Assembly (NCBI GenBank): GCA_947095535.1
Contig: OX352774.1
Coordinates: 212,524,965-212,588,964 of the forward strand
Origin: Poecilobothrus nobilitatus
Lineage: Eukaryota; Arthropoda; Insecta; Diptera; Dolichopodidae
Reading direction: 5' to 3'
Length of the DNA stretch: 64,000 nucleotides
Below, one piece after another: positions 13,493 through 26,624 of this stretch. The stretch's first letter is position 1; each line of letters starts with the position of its first letter. The position numbers and the translations under genes are program-made. The notes below the pieces were generated by a model, which worked only from the letters and a program-made list of their open reading frames with translations, was not told the DNA's origin and did not search any database.

Positions 13493-13675
13493 TTTTTTTT
13501 TTTAGTGCATTTCTCCGCCACATAAATGTGAACAGGAAATTACACAGCCTTTCCTTTACAGGCGTGGCTGTAAATTTCGTAAGGGGGAATAACTCTTACG
13601 ACGCATGTGGGATTCGAACCCACACTCCCTCGGTGTTTACAGCGTATTTTATACGCTCTTACCCACCGAGGCCCC
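13493..13675 (-). mobile_element. tRNA-derived SINE, copy 1, full length with exact target-site duplication
   Basis: Read on the minus strand, the element starts GGGGCCTCGGTGGGTAAGAG and carries a perfect B-box core GGGTTCGAATCCC. A tRNA-unrelated body and a run of A follow. It is flanked by the same 12-bp direct repeat (plus strand CGAATCTCATTT) at 13481-13492 and 13676-13687, the hallmark of LINE-mediated insertion. Compared with the other copies, CCTAGTG is missing between two GTGG words, so the A box is shortened. Family members share the inverted pair GTCGTAAG / CTTACGA(C/A) and the 3' segment CATTTATGTGGC(A/G)GAGAAATGCA. Confidence 0.9.
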
Positions 13676-13687
13676 CGAATCTCATTT
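13676..13687. repeat. Target-site duplication, 5' side of SINE copy 1
   Basis: CGAATCTCATTT, the partner of 13481-13492, directly abuts the tRNA-like head of the element. Confidence 0.85.
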
Positions 13688-13900
13688 CACTCTTTATCTG
13701 GAGAATTTAACTATATATTTACTTAAACTACTATATAAAATTAACTTTAACATTTTTTGAACTTTAATTTAATTTATTTAATTTATTGTAATTATGGAAA
13801 GTTAAACATGAAAATAAAAAAGCAAAAAGGTAAAGACATTATATTAATGAGCAAAATCATCAAATCAACTGAACAAATGTAATAAAAATTAAATTAAATT

Positions 13901-13976
13901 TTTAAAATTTAAGATTAAAAAAATTAAATATTTAAAATTTAAGATTAAAAAAATTAAATATTTAAAATTTAAGATT
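13901..13976. repeat. 30-bp tandem repeat, 2.5 copies
   Basis: Starting at 13901, 13931 and 13961, the sequence TTTAAAATTTAAGATT, extended with AAAAAAATTAAATA, repeats with a period of exactly 30 bp. The copies are nearly identical, implying a recent expansion. Confidence 0.93.
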
Positions 13977-16210
13977 TTCCACTATAATAAAAGTATTTCT
14001 ATTTGAATTACTGTTTATATCCGTCTCTGACTATAAAATTTGACGATCAAAAACCAAATCGAAATTATAAATACAGCGAAGACTTAAACTTTTTGAAACA
14101 TTTTAGAGAATTGAAAAAAAATTTGCCCGATTTTAAAGAAACAAAATTGACATAAATATTTCTTTATGGAAAATTAAAAAGAAAACTTTAGTTCCAAACT
14201 GTTCAAAAGGTAGTCCAAATATAGAGTGAATCAATTAGCAGCTTTCACTGTATTATAAGCTCATACTTCATAGTCTGAAATCAATTTGAAAAATTCTAGA
14301 TTGATCTGAAAAAAAAAAAAGAAAATATTTATATTTAAGTTTTGAAAATTAGCTTAAAGATTTCTTTGACAATAATCATTAAGTTTAAATATAAATTTAA
14401 TGTTAGACCATAAGTAAGTTGAAATGATTGTAAAAAAAAAATTATTTGTACAACATGAGTCAGTAAAGTATGCTAAAAGAATTTTTTAACTGCTTTTAAT
14501 AACTAGTAGCTATACTAACAATTTAGTAAATATTCTAAAAATAAAAAAAAACAAAATTTTAAAATTAATCATTAAACAATAAAGAAACTTTATAGTCTCA
14601 TGGTTTTGTAATTAACAAATTTTTAATTGGCGGTTCTTTTATCTTTTCAAAGATTCAGTGATTGTAATGGAATGCATTAAAATTATCACTGGAAAATCAT
14701 AAAAAATTAACAGAAAAAAAAAAAAATTATAATAAAAATTAACACATTATAACAACTTGGTTTTTTTTTTTTCTCTTTACATCCGACTAATTTCTTTGTT
14801 TTTTTTTTTTTAATTTTTTGAATTTAAAAAATAGTTTTAATGAAAAATATTAATAATAATTATTTGTTGAAGAACCGGATCTTTAATTTTATAAATTATG
14901 AGAACTTTAATTATAAACATTTGTAATATTTCTTTTTTAAATTCATTTACTTACGATTTAATCGTTTGTTTTTTTTTTTTTGTAACTGTAATCACTTTAA
15001 ATTCCATTAATAAGTATCTTAGTACGAGAATTTAACTCGACAGTACAAAATAATTTAATTAAATTTAATTTAATATTAATTTTTTTTTTTTTAATTATTA
15101 TTTTCATATTAAAAATGTTGTTAAAATAAAAAAAAGTCAAACAGATTTGTCACACCTTCTTAATTTTTTAATTTTAATTTTTTTTTTTTTTTTATTTTCG
15201 AAACAATTAAAATCCACTTAGCGTTTATTGAAAAAATTAATAAATTTCTCTGTTGTGTTTAGTACAATTTCGTAATTTTTTTTTTTTTTTTTGAAAAATA
15301 TACGTTTATTTAAGATATTTGCGAGATCTTTTTTTAAGTCACTGATCTTTAGATCTCTAACAATAGGTATAGTTTTTTATTAAAAAGATTTAAGTAATCG
15401 AATAAGTTGTTTATGGTAAACTTTTAGTCGGAAAAACCATATATTTAAATAGTTAAAAGAGAAGCCTTGGTAGATTTTTTGTTAATATGAAAGAAACCGA
15501 ATGAATAGCAAATTTTTTCAAGCTTATTTTGAAATTTGTGGTTATGTGAAACGAAAAAAAATTATTTTTGAAATAGAAATTTGAAGTTTATAAAGGATTC
15601 AATTGAATTTTCAGCTAAAATTATTGTATTTAGATCTCTTATAGTCGCTAAATCAGATATCAGGGAAAAACTTTGTGATAAAACTTCTTTTGGTCGAATT
15701 TTAGAAATATTGCCTTTTTTATACACGTTATAGTAAGTTTTTTTTTTAAATTAAAAATAAAAAATTAAAAATACAATATATGCTACAAAACACAATCACA
15801 AATTTATAATACTTTGTATTAAATTGTAAATTAAATTTTTTCAATTTCTTTTGGTAATCGTTTTAAAATTTTTTATAAGAATTAAGCAAAAAAAAATAAT
15901 AATTTCTTTTAAATTAAGTTTTTATGTCAACTTTAAATTTAAAATCGTTCATTTAATTATTTTTGTTTTTTTTTTTTCTATTTTTTTGGTTTTGGTGGTC
16001 CGATCTTGTTAATATTTATTATGACTTGTTTTATATTCGAAAAAAAAAAAAAATTGAATTAATTGTATAAAATTAAACGGTAGTAAAATATTAACCCTTT
16101 TTTTTTTCTTATTTTACAAAAAAAAATGAATAATTTAATTTTTATTATCACTTTAGAAGAATACAAAATATATTTGAAATAACTTAAAAGAAATGATTTT
16201 TTGAAAGAGT
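13977..16210. other. AT-rich intronic DNA with many 10-15-nt T runs
   Basis: I find no exon, RNA gene or recognisable element between the 30-bp repeat and SINE copy 2. Confidence 0.5.
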
Positions 16211-16219
16211 AAAATTAAT

Positions 16220-16405
16220 GGAGCCTCGGTGGCCTATTGGGTAAAAGCGTATAAAATACGCTGTAAATACCGAGCTAGTGTGGGTTCGAATCCCACACAC
16301 GTCGTAAGAATTATTCCCCTTACAACATTTACAGCCACGCCTGAACAAGAAAAGCTGTGTAATTTACTGTCCACATTTATGTGGCAGAGAAATGCATTAA
16401 AAAAA
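16220..16405 (+). mobile_element. tRNA-derived SINE, copy 2, full length
   Basis: This copy starts GGAGCCTCGGTGG. The A box TGGCCTATTGG is at 16230-16240 and a perfect B-box core GGGTTCGAATCCC at 16282-16294. The shared body follows (CACACGTCGTAAG, TTTACAGCCACGCCTG, CCACATTTATGTGGCAGAGA) and then an A tail. A 9-bp direct repeat AAAATTAAT flanks it at 16211-16219 and 16406-16414. The small open frame crossing it is incidental. Confidence 0.9.
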
Positions 16406-16669
16406 AAAATTAATTAAAAAGATAAAAGAATAATGTATTAATTTACGCAATAATTAAGTAAATTTTATTTAGTGACCTTTGCGATTTCGATGTGTTGGAA
16501 AAGAGTCAAAACAAGGTTTAGGTGTTTTCAAACGACATTATTTAAAATATTTAAAAATAAAAAATCGTTATATATAAGAAATACAGGCATGTTCTTAAAA
16601 CTTTTAATTAATATAATATTAAAATTAAGCTATGCATGGAATTTCAAGGGTAAATTTATAAAAAATAAT

Positions 16670-17330
16670 TGCGTCAAAAATAATTTTTTTTACTTTTTCG
16701 GTAGTTTGCTTCTTCATTTTCGTCATAGAGTGATGTTCAAAAATTTATTAGATGATGCATGAAGCTTTCCTTTACTTTCATGCAGTATCCATTATTAAAA
16801 CACCTTCCATCTAGTATTGAAAGTTCTGTAACTTCTGTAGTCAGAGTAAACGTCAAGATAATGCTCCTGTTCATTTTCTTCATAAAGTAATGCTGGGAAA
16901 TTTATGAGAAGATCGATGGAGGTTTCTTTTTCGTTCATAAAATATCTATTATTAAGACACCTTTCATCTAGTATTGTCGTTATTACTGTAAGTTCTGTAA
17001 TTTTGCAGTAGGATTCGGAGTAAACGTCAAGGTAATGATCGTCTTCATCTTCTTCATAGAGTAATGCTCCAAAATTTATGAGGAAATGGATGGAGGTTTG
17101 CTTTTCTTCCATGCAGTATCTATTATTAAAACACTTTCCATCTAGTATTGTTATTACCGAAAGTTCTGTAACTCTGTAATAAGGTTAGCAGCAAACATCA
17201 AGGAATTGCTCTCCTTCATTTTCTTCATTATGCTTTGAAATTTATGCAAAAAAGATGGATGGAAAATTTTATTCTTCCATGCATAGCATCTATTTTTAAG
17301 ACTCTTTTCATGCAATATTAAAACTTTTTG
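16670..17330. repeat. Tandem array with a ~174-bp unit, about 3.5 units plus a partial one
   Basis: The landmark CATCTAGTATTG recurs at 16808, 16965 and 17139, with a degenerate CATGCAATATTA at 17309. Spacings are 157, 174 and 170 bp. Other shared words are TCTTCATAGAGTAATGCT and TAAACGTCAAG(G/A)TAATG. A partial unit precedes 16760. The array is clearly less AT-rich than its surroundings. On the minus strand the frame from ATG 17112 stays open through two units to 16795. Confidence 0.88.
16795..17112 (-). CDS. Open frame of 105 codons within the 174-bp tandem array, doubtful gene
   Basis: The frame starts with ATG at 17112-17110. It reads an acidic 58-residue repeat twice: TSI..LINF.ALLYEE, then HYLDVYS, then ITELTVITTILDERCLNNRY between the two. 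The unit is 174 bp (3 x 58), so frame is kept. Substitutions between the two units include conservative ones (D/N, D/E, Q/E). I do not recognise the peptide. No promoter, splice site or poly(A) signal is evident, and the flanking units are frameshifted. It may be a decayed repetitive coding region or simply a satellite that happens to be open. Confidence 0.22.
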   Translation of the reverse strand: MEEKQTSIHFLINFGALLYEEDEDDHYLDVYSESYCKITELTVITTILDERCLNNRYFMNEKETSIDLLINFPALLYEENEQEHYLDVYSDYRSYRTFNTRWKVF

Positions 17331-18559
17331 AATTTACAATGTTCAGTTAAATTACTACTGAATAGAATGTGTAATTGTTTTCAGGATGAAAAGAAAATCA
17401 AATTTTTTTGAAATAATGTAAATAATATAAATTATTAATTGAATTTTAAAAGTTATCACAATCACTTAAAAAAAAAATGTCTACATCGATACCCTATCCT
17501 TTCCCTTCATTTTCTTATTCTTTAGCTATTATATTGTGCCAGCGGCATAGTTAGGGTATCATTTCGTTATATTGACTATAGGAATTATAGGTTTAATGAG
17601 TAAAAATTTCACACAACCAGAAGGGTATAAGCCTTAATAGTGCCTTTTGAAAACTACCACCTCGCCTAGGGATAAAATATACCTACCTATCGTATTAAAT
17701 ATTTTAGGTAAACGGTTTGCTTGTAATTTAGACGGATTTTTAAAAATTTTAAAACACAAAAATGAAAGTACAATAATCTATAATTTATTTTTAATAATAA
17801 AATGTTAAATTAATTGTTATGGTTTAAGTTTAAGTTTAATTTATTTAAAAATAGATATAATAAATTATTATATATAGAAATTAATTAATAAATTAAATAA
17901 ATATTATAATCATTTATTTTATAAATTAACCAATAATTTATTAATTAATTAAAAGAATATTAAAAAAATGTAAAATAAAAAAAAAGAAAATTTAATTTAT
18001 ATTAAATTCATAAGTATATAATTTATAATAATTAAAAAAATCACCTCATGTTCATAAATGATTGACGCCAATAAAAAATTATAATTTAAATTATTAACTT
18101 TTTTCGCATTTATTTTTGTTGTTTTTTATAGAAAATAAAGCTTGCAGTAATTTAGTAACACAGTTGTAGATTTTAAAACTGTCATAGTAGTTAAGTGGCT
18201 ATTCTTTAAATCAAAAAGTTAATAGTTTATATCGTAAAATACTTTCTTTATAAGATAAAAAAATGTCATTGAAATACCGTTGTACCGAAATGCACCTGCA
18301 CTTAATCAACAGGTTAGAGAAATACAGAATTATTCCTGAAACTAAAGCTTAGTATAATGCGAAAAATAACGACATTATGGATTGCCAAAAATTAATAAGA
18401 GTGAAGATTACAAAAAAATGGGATCCGGCCAGTTGATAACACTCATTCGGCAATTTGACATTTGATCAGAAGACATTTCGACAATAGAATAATTGTTATA
18501 AGTTTTAATTACTTTAACATTTAAATATTTGGTAAGTCAGCGCTGTGAATTCAAATATT

Positions 18560-18700
18560 AAGTGACTCATTTGGCGAACTGTCTTTTCGTTAAGCTTCCA
18601 TTTTGCCTAAATTGCTTTTTGTTAAGTGTTCCATATTGTCAAATGTCTTTTCGTTAAGTGCCCATTTTGTTAAATGCCTTTTTGTTAAGTTTTTTTTTTT
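18560..18700. repeat. Minisatellite with ~35-bp unit (TTTTCGTTAAG... TTGTTAAATG)
   Basis: Four degenerate units are recognisable from GTCTTTTCGTTAAGC, GCTTTTTGTTAAGTG, GTCTTTTCGTTAAGTGCCC and GCCTTTTTGTTAAG. Each is preceded by a CATTTTG(C/T)-type word. Related words (TTCGGCAATTTGACATTTGA) occur just upstream at 18445-18475, so the array may begin earlier in decayed form. Confidence 0.8.
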
Positions 18701-18990
18701 TGCGAAATAGCCACTGAACAAATAAATGTTCAGTTGCTAAATGAAAGTTGCCAAGTGTACCGTATCCCAAAAAAATATTATGATTTGTTTTGTAATTAAA
18801 ATTAGGTACATATTTAAATATTGATATAAATTGAAATAAGACAACATCAAATCTATCGAATTATAAGAAAATTTAGATCTTCAATTTGGACACACGGATT
18901 GGGTTAAGAATTAAAGATTGTTTTCAGAGAACAATTCGAAAAATTTCGCTTTCAGCAACCTAACTTTTATTGAGCGGATACTTTTGAAAT

Positions 18991-19184
18991 GGGGCCTTGG
19001 TGGCCTAGTGGGTAAAAGCGTATAAAATACGCTGTAAACATCGAGGGAGTGTGGATTCGAATCTTACACACGTCGTAAGAGTTATTTCCCCTTACGACAT
19101 TTACAGCCACGCTTGAACAGGAACGGCTGTGAAATTTCCTGTCCACATTTATTTGGCAGAGGAATACATTAAAAATAAAAAAAA
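18991..19184 (+). mobile_element. tRNA-derived SINE, copy 3
   Basis: The head is GGGGCCTTGGTGGCCTAGTG, with a perfect A box TGGCCTAGTGG and a slightly changed B box (GGATTCGAATC). The body matches copies 1, 2 and 5 through ATTTGGCAGAGGAATACATT, then an A-rich tail. The flanks ACTTTTGAAAT and ACTTCTAAAGT are similar but not identical, suggesting an older insertion. The head and its inner complement both carry C-to-T changes that preserve pairing as G-U wobbles. Confidence 0.88.
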
Positions 19185-22100
19185 CTTCTAAAGTTGATTT
19201 TATTTTAGCAGTAATTTAAATTTTATTTTCAATTGTGTAGCCACAGTTAAGTAGAAAAATAAATATCTGGTAGATATTATCCTTTTTTAACATTTTTATT
19301 TTATGATCGGCTTGAAATGTCGCTGATCAAAAATATCTAAAGAAAGAATGTGTAAAACGGAGGTTACCTATATATTATGAAACATTCATGAGTATCGTTA
19401 AGAAAATTTATTTCGACCCTCCCCCCCCTATTTTATTCAATTTTTTTTTTAAAGAACGAGTCATACAGTAAACAATTTAAATTGTTTTATATGCTATTAA
19501 AATGATTCTTGAAGCCATTTTTAATGACCCTAACATAGTGTTGAAAAAAAAAGTAAAAGAAACAAAAAAAAAAAAAAAAAAAATAAATAAAGTTTTTGCA
19601 ATGATATATGACAGTGTTATCATATTGTCAGTTAAAAGATGAAAGTTTTTTATTTTTTTTTTCTTCATTTTTGTAATACATGAATATTTATTTTTAATAT
19701 TTTTTTTTAATATTTTCTCTTTTCCTTTTGTTTTATTTTAAATAAAATAATAAAAAATTATTTTATGGTTTTCTTGCTTCCTTTTGATGCTTTTTTAAAT
19801 GGTTTTTTATTTTTTATTTAATTATTGTGGTCAAAATATGACTGTGATGAAAAATTTAATAAAAAAAAGACGATGTCATAAACAAAATAAAAATGTCTAC
19901 CATTTTGTTAAATTATTTATTTGAAGTGTTTTTTTTTTTGAATATTTATTTAAAAAAATTTTTTTTTTTAATTTTCCTACTTTATATAAATTATTAGAAA
20001 ATTAATATTTATTATTCAAGTATATATTTTGATATTTTTAAGATAAATTAATAAATTATGAGAATGAGGCTGTAAATTTTATTTTAATTTGATGTGGAAT
20101 TAAAAAAAAAATTTTTTTTTTTTATTTTAAGAAAAATTTTTAAATTTTCAAAATTTTTTCATATTTAAAAATAAGTTGGAATGTAATAATTGAAAGGGTA
20201 AAAGTTTTATTTAAAAGGGTAAAAATCTATAAATTTATTTTAATTATTAAAATTTTTTTATTCTAATTATTATTTTATTTTTAAATATTATAGCTAAAAA
20301 AACATGGATGTGAGAGTTATAAACTATATTTAATATTAAATAGAATATTGAATACAGTGGAATATTGAATATGTGGAAAATGAATTTAAAAATAGTAAAC
20401 AAAAAATTAACTGGAAGTATCCACCATGTTACATCTCGAAATAATTTAAATATTTTCTGGTCACTAAAATAAAATTGCAACTAGGACTGTTGTAACGAAA
20501 AATTCTGCTTTTAAAGCTCGAAGTTTTTCACGATGGCCGTGATGACAACGTGATGTATATTTTCATTATGACCAGTATAATGTAGGTGTCAATTTTCATA
20601 TTATATTAAACATTTAAGGTAACATTTTTGTGTGATTGCTACATTTCATTCATATTTAAGCTATTATAGATATTAACCAAAGACATTTTCTTAAATATCT
20701 ACAGAGATTTTAATTCTACATTAAAATTTTTAAATGAATCCTTAACAAACTTTAAAATCGTAATATAAAGTAGGTAATTTTTTTTCTAAAATTAAAACTT
20801 ATTTAATTCTATACAGTAATTATGATTTATGTTCCAAAGACTGAAATTAAAGAAGAAAGGGTTTAGTCCAAACTGGAGAAAATAAAATATTTTTATTAAA
20901 AACTTAACAGTTTTACTACCACCGGTAAATTAATTGTGCTCTTACTCCATTTTGTATAATTAAGCTACCGAAAAACGCTTCTTTTCCAATCAAGTGTTTT
21001 ACATTGATGCCCATTTGCTTCAAATGCATTATTTTTCTGTCTCACATTTAACCGGAAATTAAAATGGTTTTCAATGAATAAATTTTAAATATTTATTTAA
21101 AAATCCTTGGTCATAAATTATTCTGGAGTTCAAGCGCCATAAAAGATGTTTGGCCAATGAGTACTGCGGACTTTTATAAGAGATTTTTTTGTTTTTCAGA
21201 TATGCACTGATGATATACGTATTGTATAAAATAAGAAATATATACTATGAGTTTATTATATAGATGGTGTATAAACGAGAAGAAATTGACATAAAAAACT
21301 GGAAAACCAAATCATTTCAGCACAACATTTTTTTTTTTGGACTTTTATTATTCAAAGAACACCAATTATCTTAGTTAGGTATTCAATTTGTGTTTTTTTT
21401 AATTAATTATAGTAGATAATATATGCTTTTACAATTTTTTTTTTAACCCCTTTATAAGTACAATTAGTTTAGTTATTTGTACCTATTAAATATACAATAA
21501 AAATCATTTTAGTTGATTATTTCCTTATTTTTTAAAAATTTGTTTCCGATGTTTCAATTTAATGGATTTTAATTTACATTAATTATTATATTTTCATTTA
21601 TTATAGAATTTACCATATAAAGACGAATATATGTATATAATTACTTATTGAATATTCTATCTATAGAATATAATTATATAATCCTTTTAATTTTCAATTT
21701 TTCCTACCATGAATCTAAAGAATTGAATCTCTAAGAAAAAAAAGTTTATATATAGAATTTAATGCATGCCAACTATATTCAAAATAAATAACTAAAGAAA
21801 AGTAGTAAAAGGAAAATAGTCCATCCATATATATACGTATATATATATATATAATGAATCCCTCCTGTTTTATTTTTATTCAAATGGAAAGTACCACACC
21901 TCTTATAAAATATATTATAGGAGGTATTCATAAGTAAAGTTACAATTTAAAGCAATTCATTTTACCTTTATTATAAATTGCATTCGTAATCAAAGAATTT
22001 TATCTCTACAAATGTATCTATCTATGTTATTATAAGTTGCATTGAACTAAATTAATCTTAATTGGATACTAAATTAATGAAAAAAAAAATATTGTTTTTT

Positions 22101-22691
22101 TTTCTACATTCTTTTTATTTGTTCTGTTCTGGTTTAAAATTTAAATGTTTTTTTTATAACTTCTAAAACTATAAGGAGAATATCAGAAATTATCATTTTT
22201 TTTTTTTTATTATAGCCACTTCTCTTTAATCAAGGTGTTATATATTTTTATTCGTTTGATTATGAAATGGAGAAGTTTTAGAGTTGAAGTTAGTATAAAA
22301 TTCAATAAAATACAATTTTTTTTTTTCTATAAAATACTATGGGTAAAAGTAAAACTTCTTGACTATATTAAAAAAAAACCTACGAAACTTTAGATTTTGT
22401 TATCAGTTGTTGTTTATAAGACTAAAAGTCATTTAAGCACTTTTTGTGTTGAATCACGATATTGTATAATTAATAAATATTATCCTGTAGGTTATCCTGT
22501 ATATTATTCTGATTTATTTGTATTTTGTTTTAGTAATATTTTTTGTTTTATTTAAATAATAAGACCAATCGTTTTCTGCTTGATGTAAATAGCATGCCTA
22601 CCACGTTTTTAAATGTCAAAAAATGTGAGCACGATGCTTTTAAAAATTTATTGTGATTATTCTCAACGTCATTGACATTAGAACAAAATAA

Positions 22692-22714
22692 AATAATAAT
22701 AATAATAATAATAA
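22692..22714. repeat. (AAT)n microsatellite
   Basis: Seven to eight AAT units. Confidence 0.9.
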
Positions 22715-25552
22715 TTATCTTTAAATTGTTTCCTTTCTTTTTCTTTAACATTAATAAAGAAAAAATATCTGACACAAAATAAAAATTCAAATATTTTATA
22801 ATTTAGAAAATTCCAATCTTTGAGAGTGTTCTTCACTAACTGAAATCAAATTTTTTAAAAAATATTTAAATGGATACATTATATTACGGTTTCACAGATT
22901 GCCATTAATAGTTTTAACATTTGACCTCTTTTAAATTATTTTATTTCTTGATTACATCTATTCAATTGATTAATAGGAAATTATTGTGCGCACGCCCAAT
23001 ATATTAAATTTACAAAAAAGAAATCTTATACGGATTGACTTGATTCTATATTCTTGAAATTCAATTTATTTTATCGTTTTATCCAATAAAGATTGAATAT
23101 AATTCAATTGAGATAACTCTCTGTCCATTTTTAACTCCATGATATCGAACTTTCTTGGAATAGAGATAAAGAACAGTTTATACTAAGATAAATCAAATTG
23201 ATTTGAAAAATTAATGATTAGGTTGGTACTCTTTGAATATTCCATTATGTATGTACCATTAATATATATGTATATATATTTTTTTTCATTTTACAGCCTT
23301 TTAAAGATGCATTTTTTATGTATGTATATAGTATATGTATATGTATATATATATATTTATTATCTATACTTTCTATTGTATGTACATAATGTTTAACTAA
23401 ATACAAATGAAAATTTAAGATTCAAGAAAAATCCACAAATGGTGAATCAGAATTGCAATTTGTGATTTTAATGACTTATTTACGGATTAAAAATTCAAGA
23501 AAAAAAAATAAAGATATAAAATAAATGTAATAAATGTAATAGATAGGAGTGCCATTTTGATTAAGACAAAAACGAATTAATACTTTTTTTTTTTCTTTTT
23601 CCTAATGAAGCAATTGTTTTATTACTTATTTGGTGGTACCTCTGCACTTTTATTATTGGTATTATGTTGTGGCATCCTTCACCACAATTCAAATTCCCAT
23701 TTACCAAATAAAGTTTTGCAAAAAAAAAAAAAAACGATCAATTTATTTTCAGAAATTGTTATGTTTACAAACAAAAAAATAAAATAAAAAAAAACGTGAA
23801 GAAACAAAATAAAACATAAATGTGAAAATCATGAAGGCGGAACAACATCAAAAAAGTTAATTGGAAGCGAAAAGTTATGAAAAAAAAAAAAATTAAAATG
23901 AAACAAAAACGTAAATGTAAATACAATAAAATGCAATTTTGTTTTTTTTTTTTTTTTAATTTTTTAACTGGAAGTGATAAATTATGACAATAAAAAGGTA
24001 TGGTAGTTTAAAAATATATATAACAATAATAAAAAAACAATAATATTTTAAACAATTACTGTTATATACAACAAGTTATATTATATACATTACTATGTTT
24101 ATATCCATATCAAATATTGTATATTGTTTTTATGTATATTTTAAAAATGATGGCAGAATAAAAAAAAAAATAGTGTTTATTAAAATGTTAAACGAGCACA
24201 AGTTTTTTGTTAAAACATTACTATTAAAAAAGAAAAAAAAAAAAAAATTAACTATTGTAAACAAGTTATTGACAAGCATGTTATTTTTCATGTTTTATTT
24301 CATTGTATTTTTGCTTATAATAATAAGCAGTAGCGGATTTTATTATATACCTACGTTATATTATGTTTATATATCTTTCGGAGAACCATTTTTAACTTTT
24401 TAATAATTCATATGCACTTTCATAATCATTTTCCACTTGTACGAATCATAATTTGAACCATAGCCCTTTCAAGCGAAAAGTCCGAGTTTAAACCACGATT
24501 AGGTTATAAAATAATTTAATGTAAATAAAATAAAATAATAAAAATAATTATAATTTAATATTTGTACCACAACAATCAATACCTGACAGCCGAAACTTGA
24601 ATTACTTCGTCATCATTTTATGAAATACTATGTTGCAGAGTCTCGATAAAGTTTTTAGGTTATATATTCAAATATTCAAATATCCCTATATTCAAAGTGT
24701 TTTTTACATGTCAATGCATATATTGGATTAGCTTAAGTAACGATTCTTTGAAATCCGGTGAGTCTGTAAAGATCGATAACAATATTGTACTTTAGAACTT
24801 TCATTTCACTATAACTAAGTTTCTTGAGTGGTTATTAGAGAATATTTATGAATGTAATGTATGTATATATTTTGTGTAAGTATTTTACCACATTTACGAA
24901 ATCAAAAAGAATCTTTATTTTAGGATTTTGATTTATCAAAAATTAGAATTCGAGAATAGCTTTTGTTATACGGTTCGCATAAATATTTTTTAGCTCTTTT
25001 TATATGAAATGTTACCTCATTACCACATCGCTTCATCGCTGAATAGTAAACTTTTTAACTTCTTTTGTTTTATTTTTTTGTATTTTGAATTTTATTTGTT
25101 CATGTAACGAGTTCATTATTAAAATTATTAATAACTATAATTTTTAATTTTTTTTTTTCTTTGTTTTCTTTTATAATTTTTAAATTGTTATATTAGTGTA
25201 GTTTTACTCTTGTTGGTATATTAACAATAAATAGATTTGTAGGCGCAGCTTAAAGTTGATATTAACTTGATTTTTCAATTTTATTCCTATATTCTTTTTA
25301 TATACTTTTATATTCTTTTGTTTGATTTAATTTAACCTGGGGTGATATAAATTACCAACAATTGATTAAAATTGATTAATTGTTTGTAAAAGAGAGTGAT
25401 TTTCTTATGTAAAAATTTTGAAAAATTGAAAGGTGACTAGCTAGTTATAAGTTATAAATAAAAACAATAACTAATGTTATTATTATTTATAGAGATATCT
25501 TATATAATTTTTTGACATTTTGACATTTTTGACACAATTAAAATCTTAATAC

Positions 25553-25575
25553 ATAATAATAATAATAATAATAAT
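25553..25575. repeat. (AAT)n microsatellite
   Basis: Seven AAT units. A similar ATT run follows at about 25796-25810. Confidence 0.9.
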
Positions 25576-26624
25576 ATGTTCTTTTTCGTATTGGTGGCAA
25601 TTGTTCAAGACAAAAAAAAAAAAACATAAAAATAAATTGAAATTGAATAAGATTTGACATAATTATATTGACAAGAAATCAATTATGACATTAAATGACT
25701 TATATAAGAATTTTTAATATTTTAATACATAATAGAATTTATTTAATTTTTTTTTGTAATTATGTACATATTTTGTAATTTGGGTTCTTGAAATTATTAT
25801 TATTATTATTTTTTTTTTTTTATATACGAAATGATAATTCATTAATAATAATCACTGATCAAATTGATTTTAATCATAAATCTGACAGATACTTACGTAA
25901 ATTATATTAGAATTTTGCAATTAAATTGTTATTAAGTTAAATATATTATTTGTTATGATTGAATATACTTAATATAAAGTTTTTATACCTATTTTATAAG
26001 ATTTATATACCTAGTCAATTTGTAGGTATAAATGATGAATTTTTAAGGTGACTTTTAAATTTTTTTTTTTGGTCTTGCAACAAAATGATAATTTATTGAT
26101 TAGGAGGTGGAATTAATAATTACTGTCAATTTTAAAATTGATTATAAAATAGTAAATTTTAAATATAATGAATAGATATTTATTTTGAAATGATATTCTG
26201 ACTAAATTTATGAGTATTGATTAAGAATTATTTCTGGTAAAATATTTTAATTAAAATTATTACTATAAAGGAAATTTAAGTTAAATTGAATAATGATTAG
26301 ATACATATATGCCCTAAAGTATTAGATTTTAAATAACAGTTGTAAAATTTTTGACATTTTTGACAATTACAATTTAATTAAATCAAAAAACTATCGTATA
26401 AACTATTTCAATAAGCATAAAAACATTTTTATTGTTCAAAATTTTTTTAGTATGTATACGTACCTATAATCTAGTAACAGAAACTGCACCTTATCTTAGT
26501 AACAAAGAACAAAATTAACTAACATTTTTGTTTTGTTAAGAAAAGGTTTCTTGGAGTAATTAACCTTAAATAACCAATCAAATTTTAATTAGTATTTTAA
26601 AAACTATGGGCAAAGGAACTTTTG

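Larger units (their letters stand above)
19185..26624. other. AT-rich intronic DNA, nothing recognised beyond microsatellites
   Basis: It contains two AAT microsatellites, TA-rich words (21820-21860, 23260-23360) and a cytosine run CCCTCCCCCCCCT at about 19416-19428. Small open frames, such as 23605-23787 with a hydrophobic N-terminus and 24095-24403, lack domains and splice context. None is called. Confidence 0.45.

Noticed and set aside
13399..13710. 103-codon plus-strand open frame
   Set aside because: It runs through SINE copy 1 read antisense; the seemingly balanced residues come from the repeat. The same applies to the frames at 16229-16417 (plus) and 53445-53681 (minus).
16220..16310. 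Functional tRNA gene
   Set aside because: A and B boxes are present, but no acceptor stem can be formed between the ends, and the head pairs internally. The sequence continues into a shared body and A tail and recurs five times, so it is a SINE.
24095..24403. 102-codon plus-strand frame with a hydrophobic C-terminal half
   Set aside because: It contains a run of ten lysine codons from an A tract and Ile/Phe from T/A runs. It has no domain and no conserved motif.
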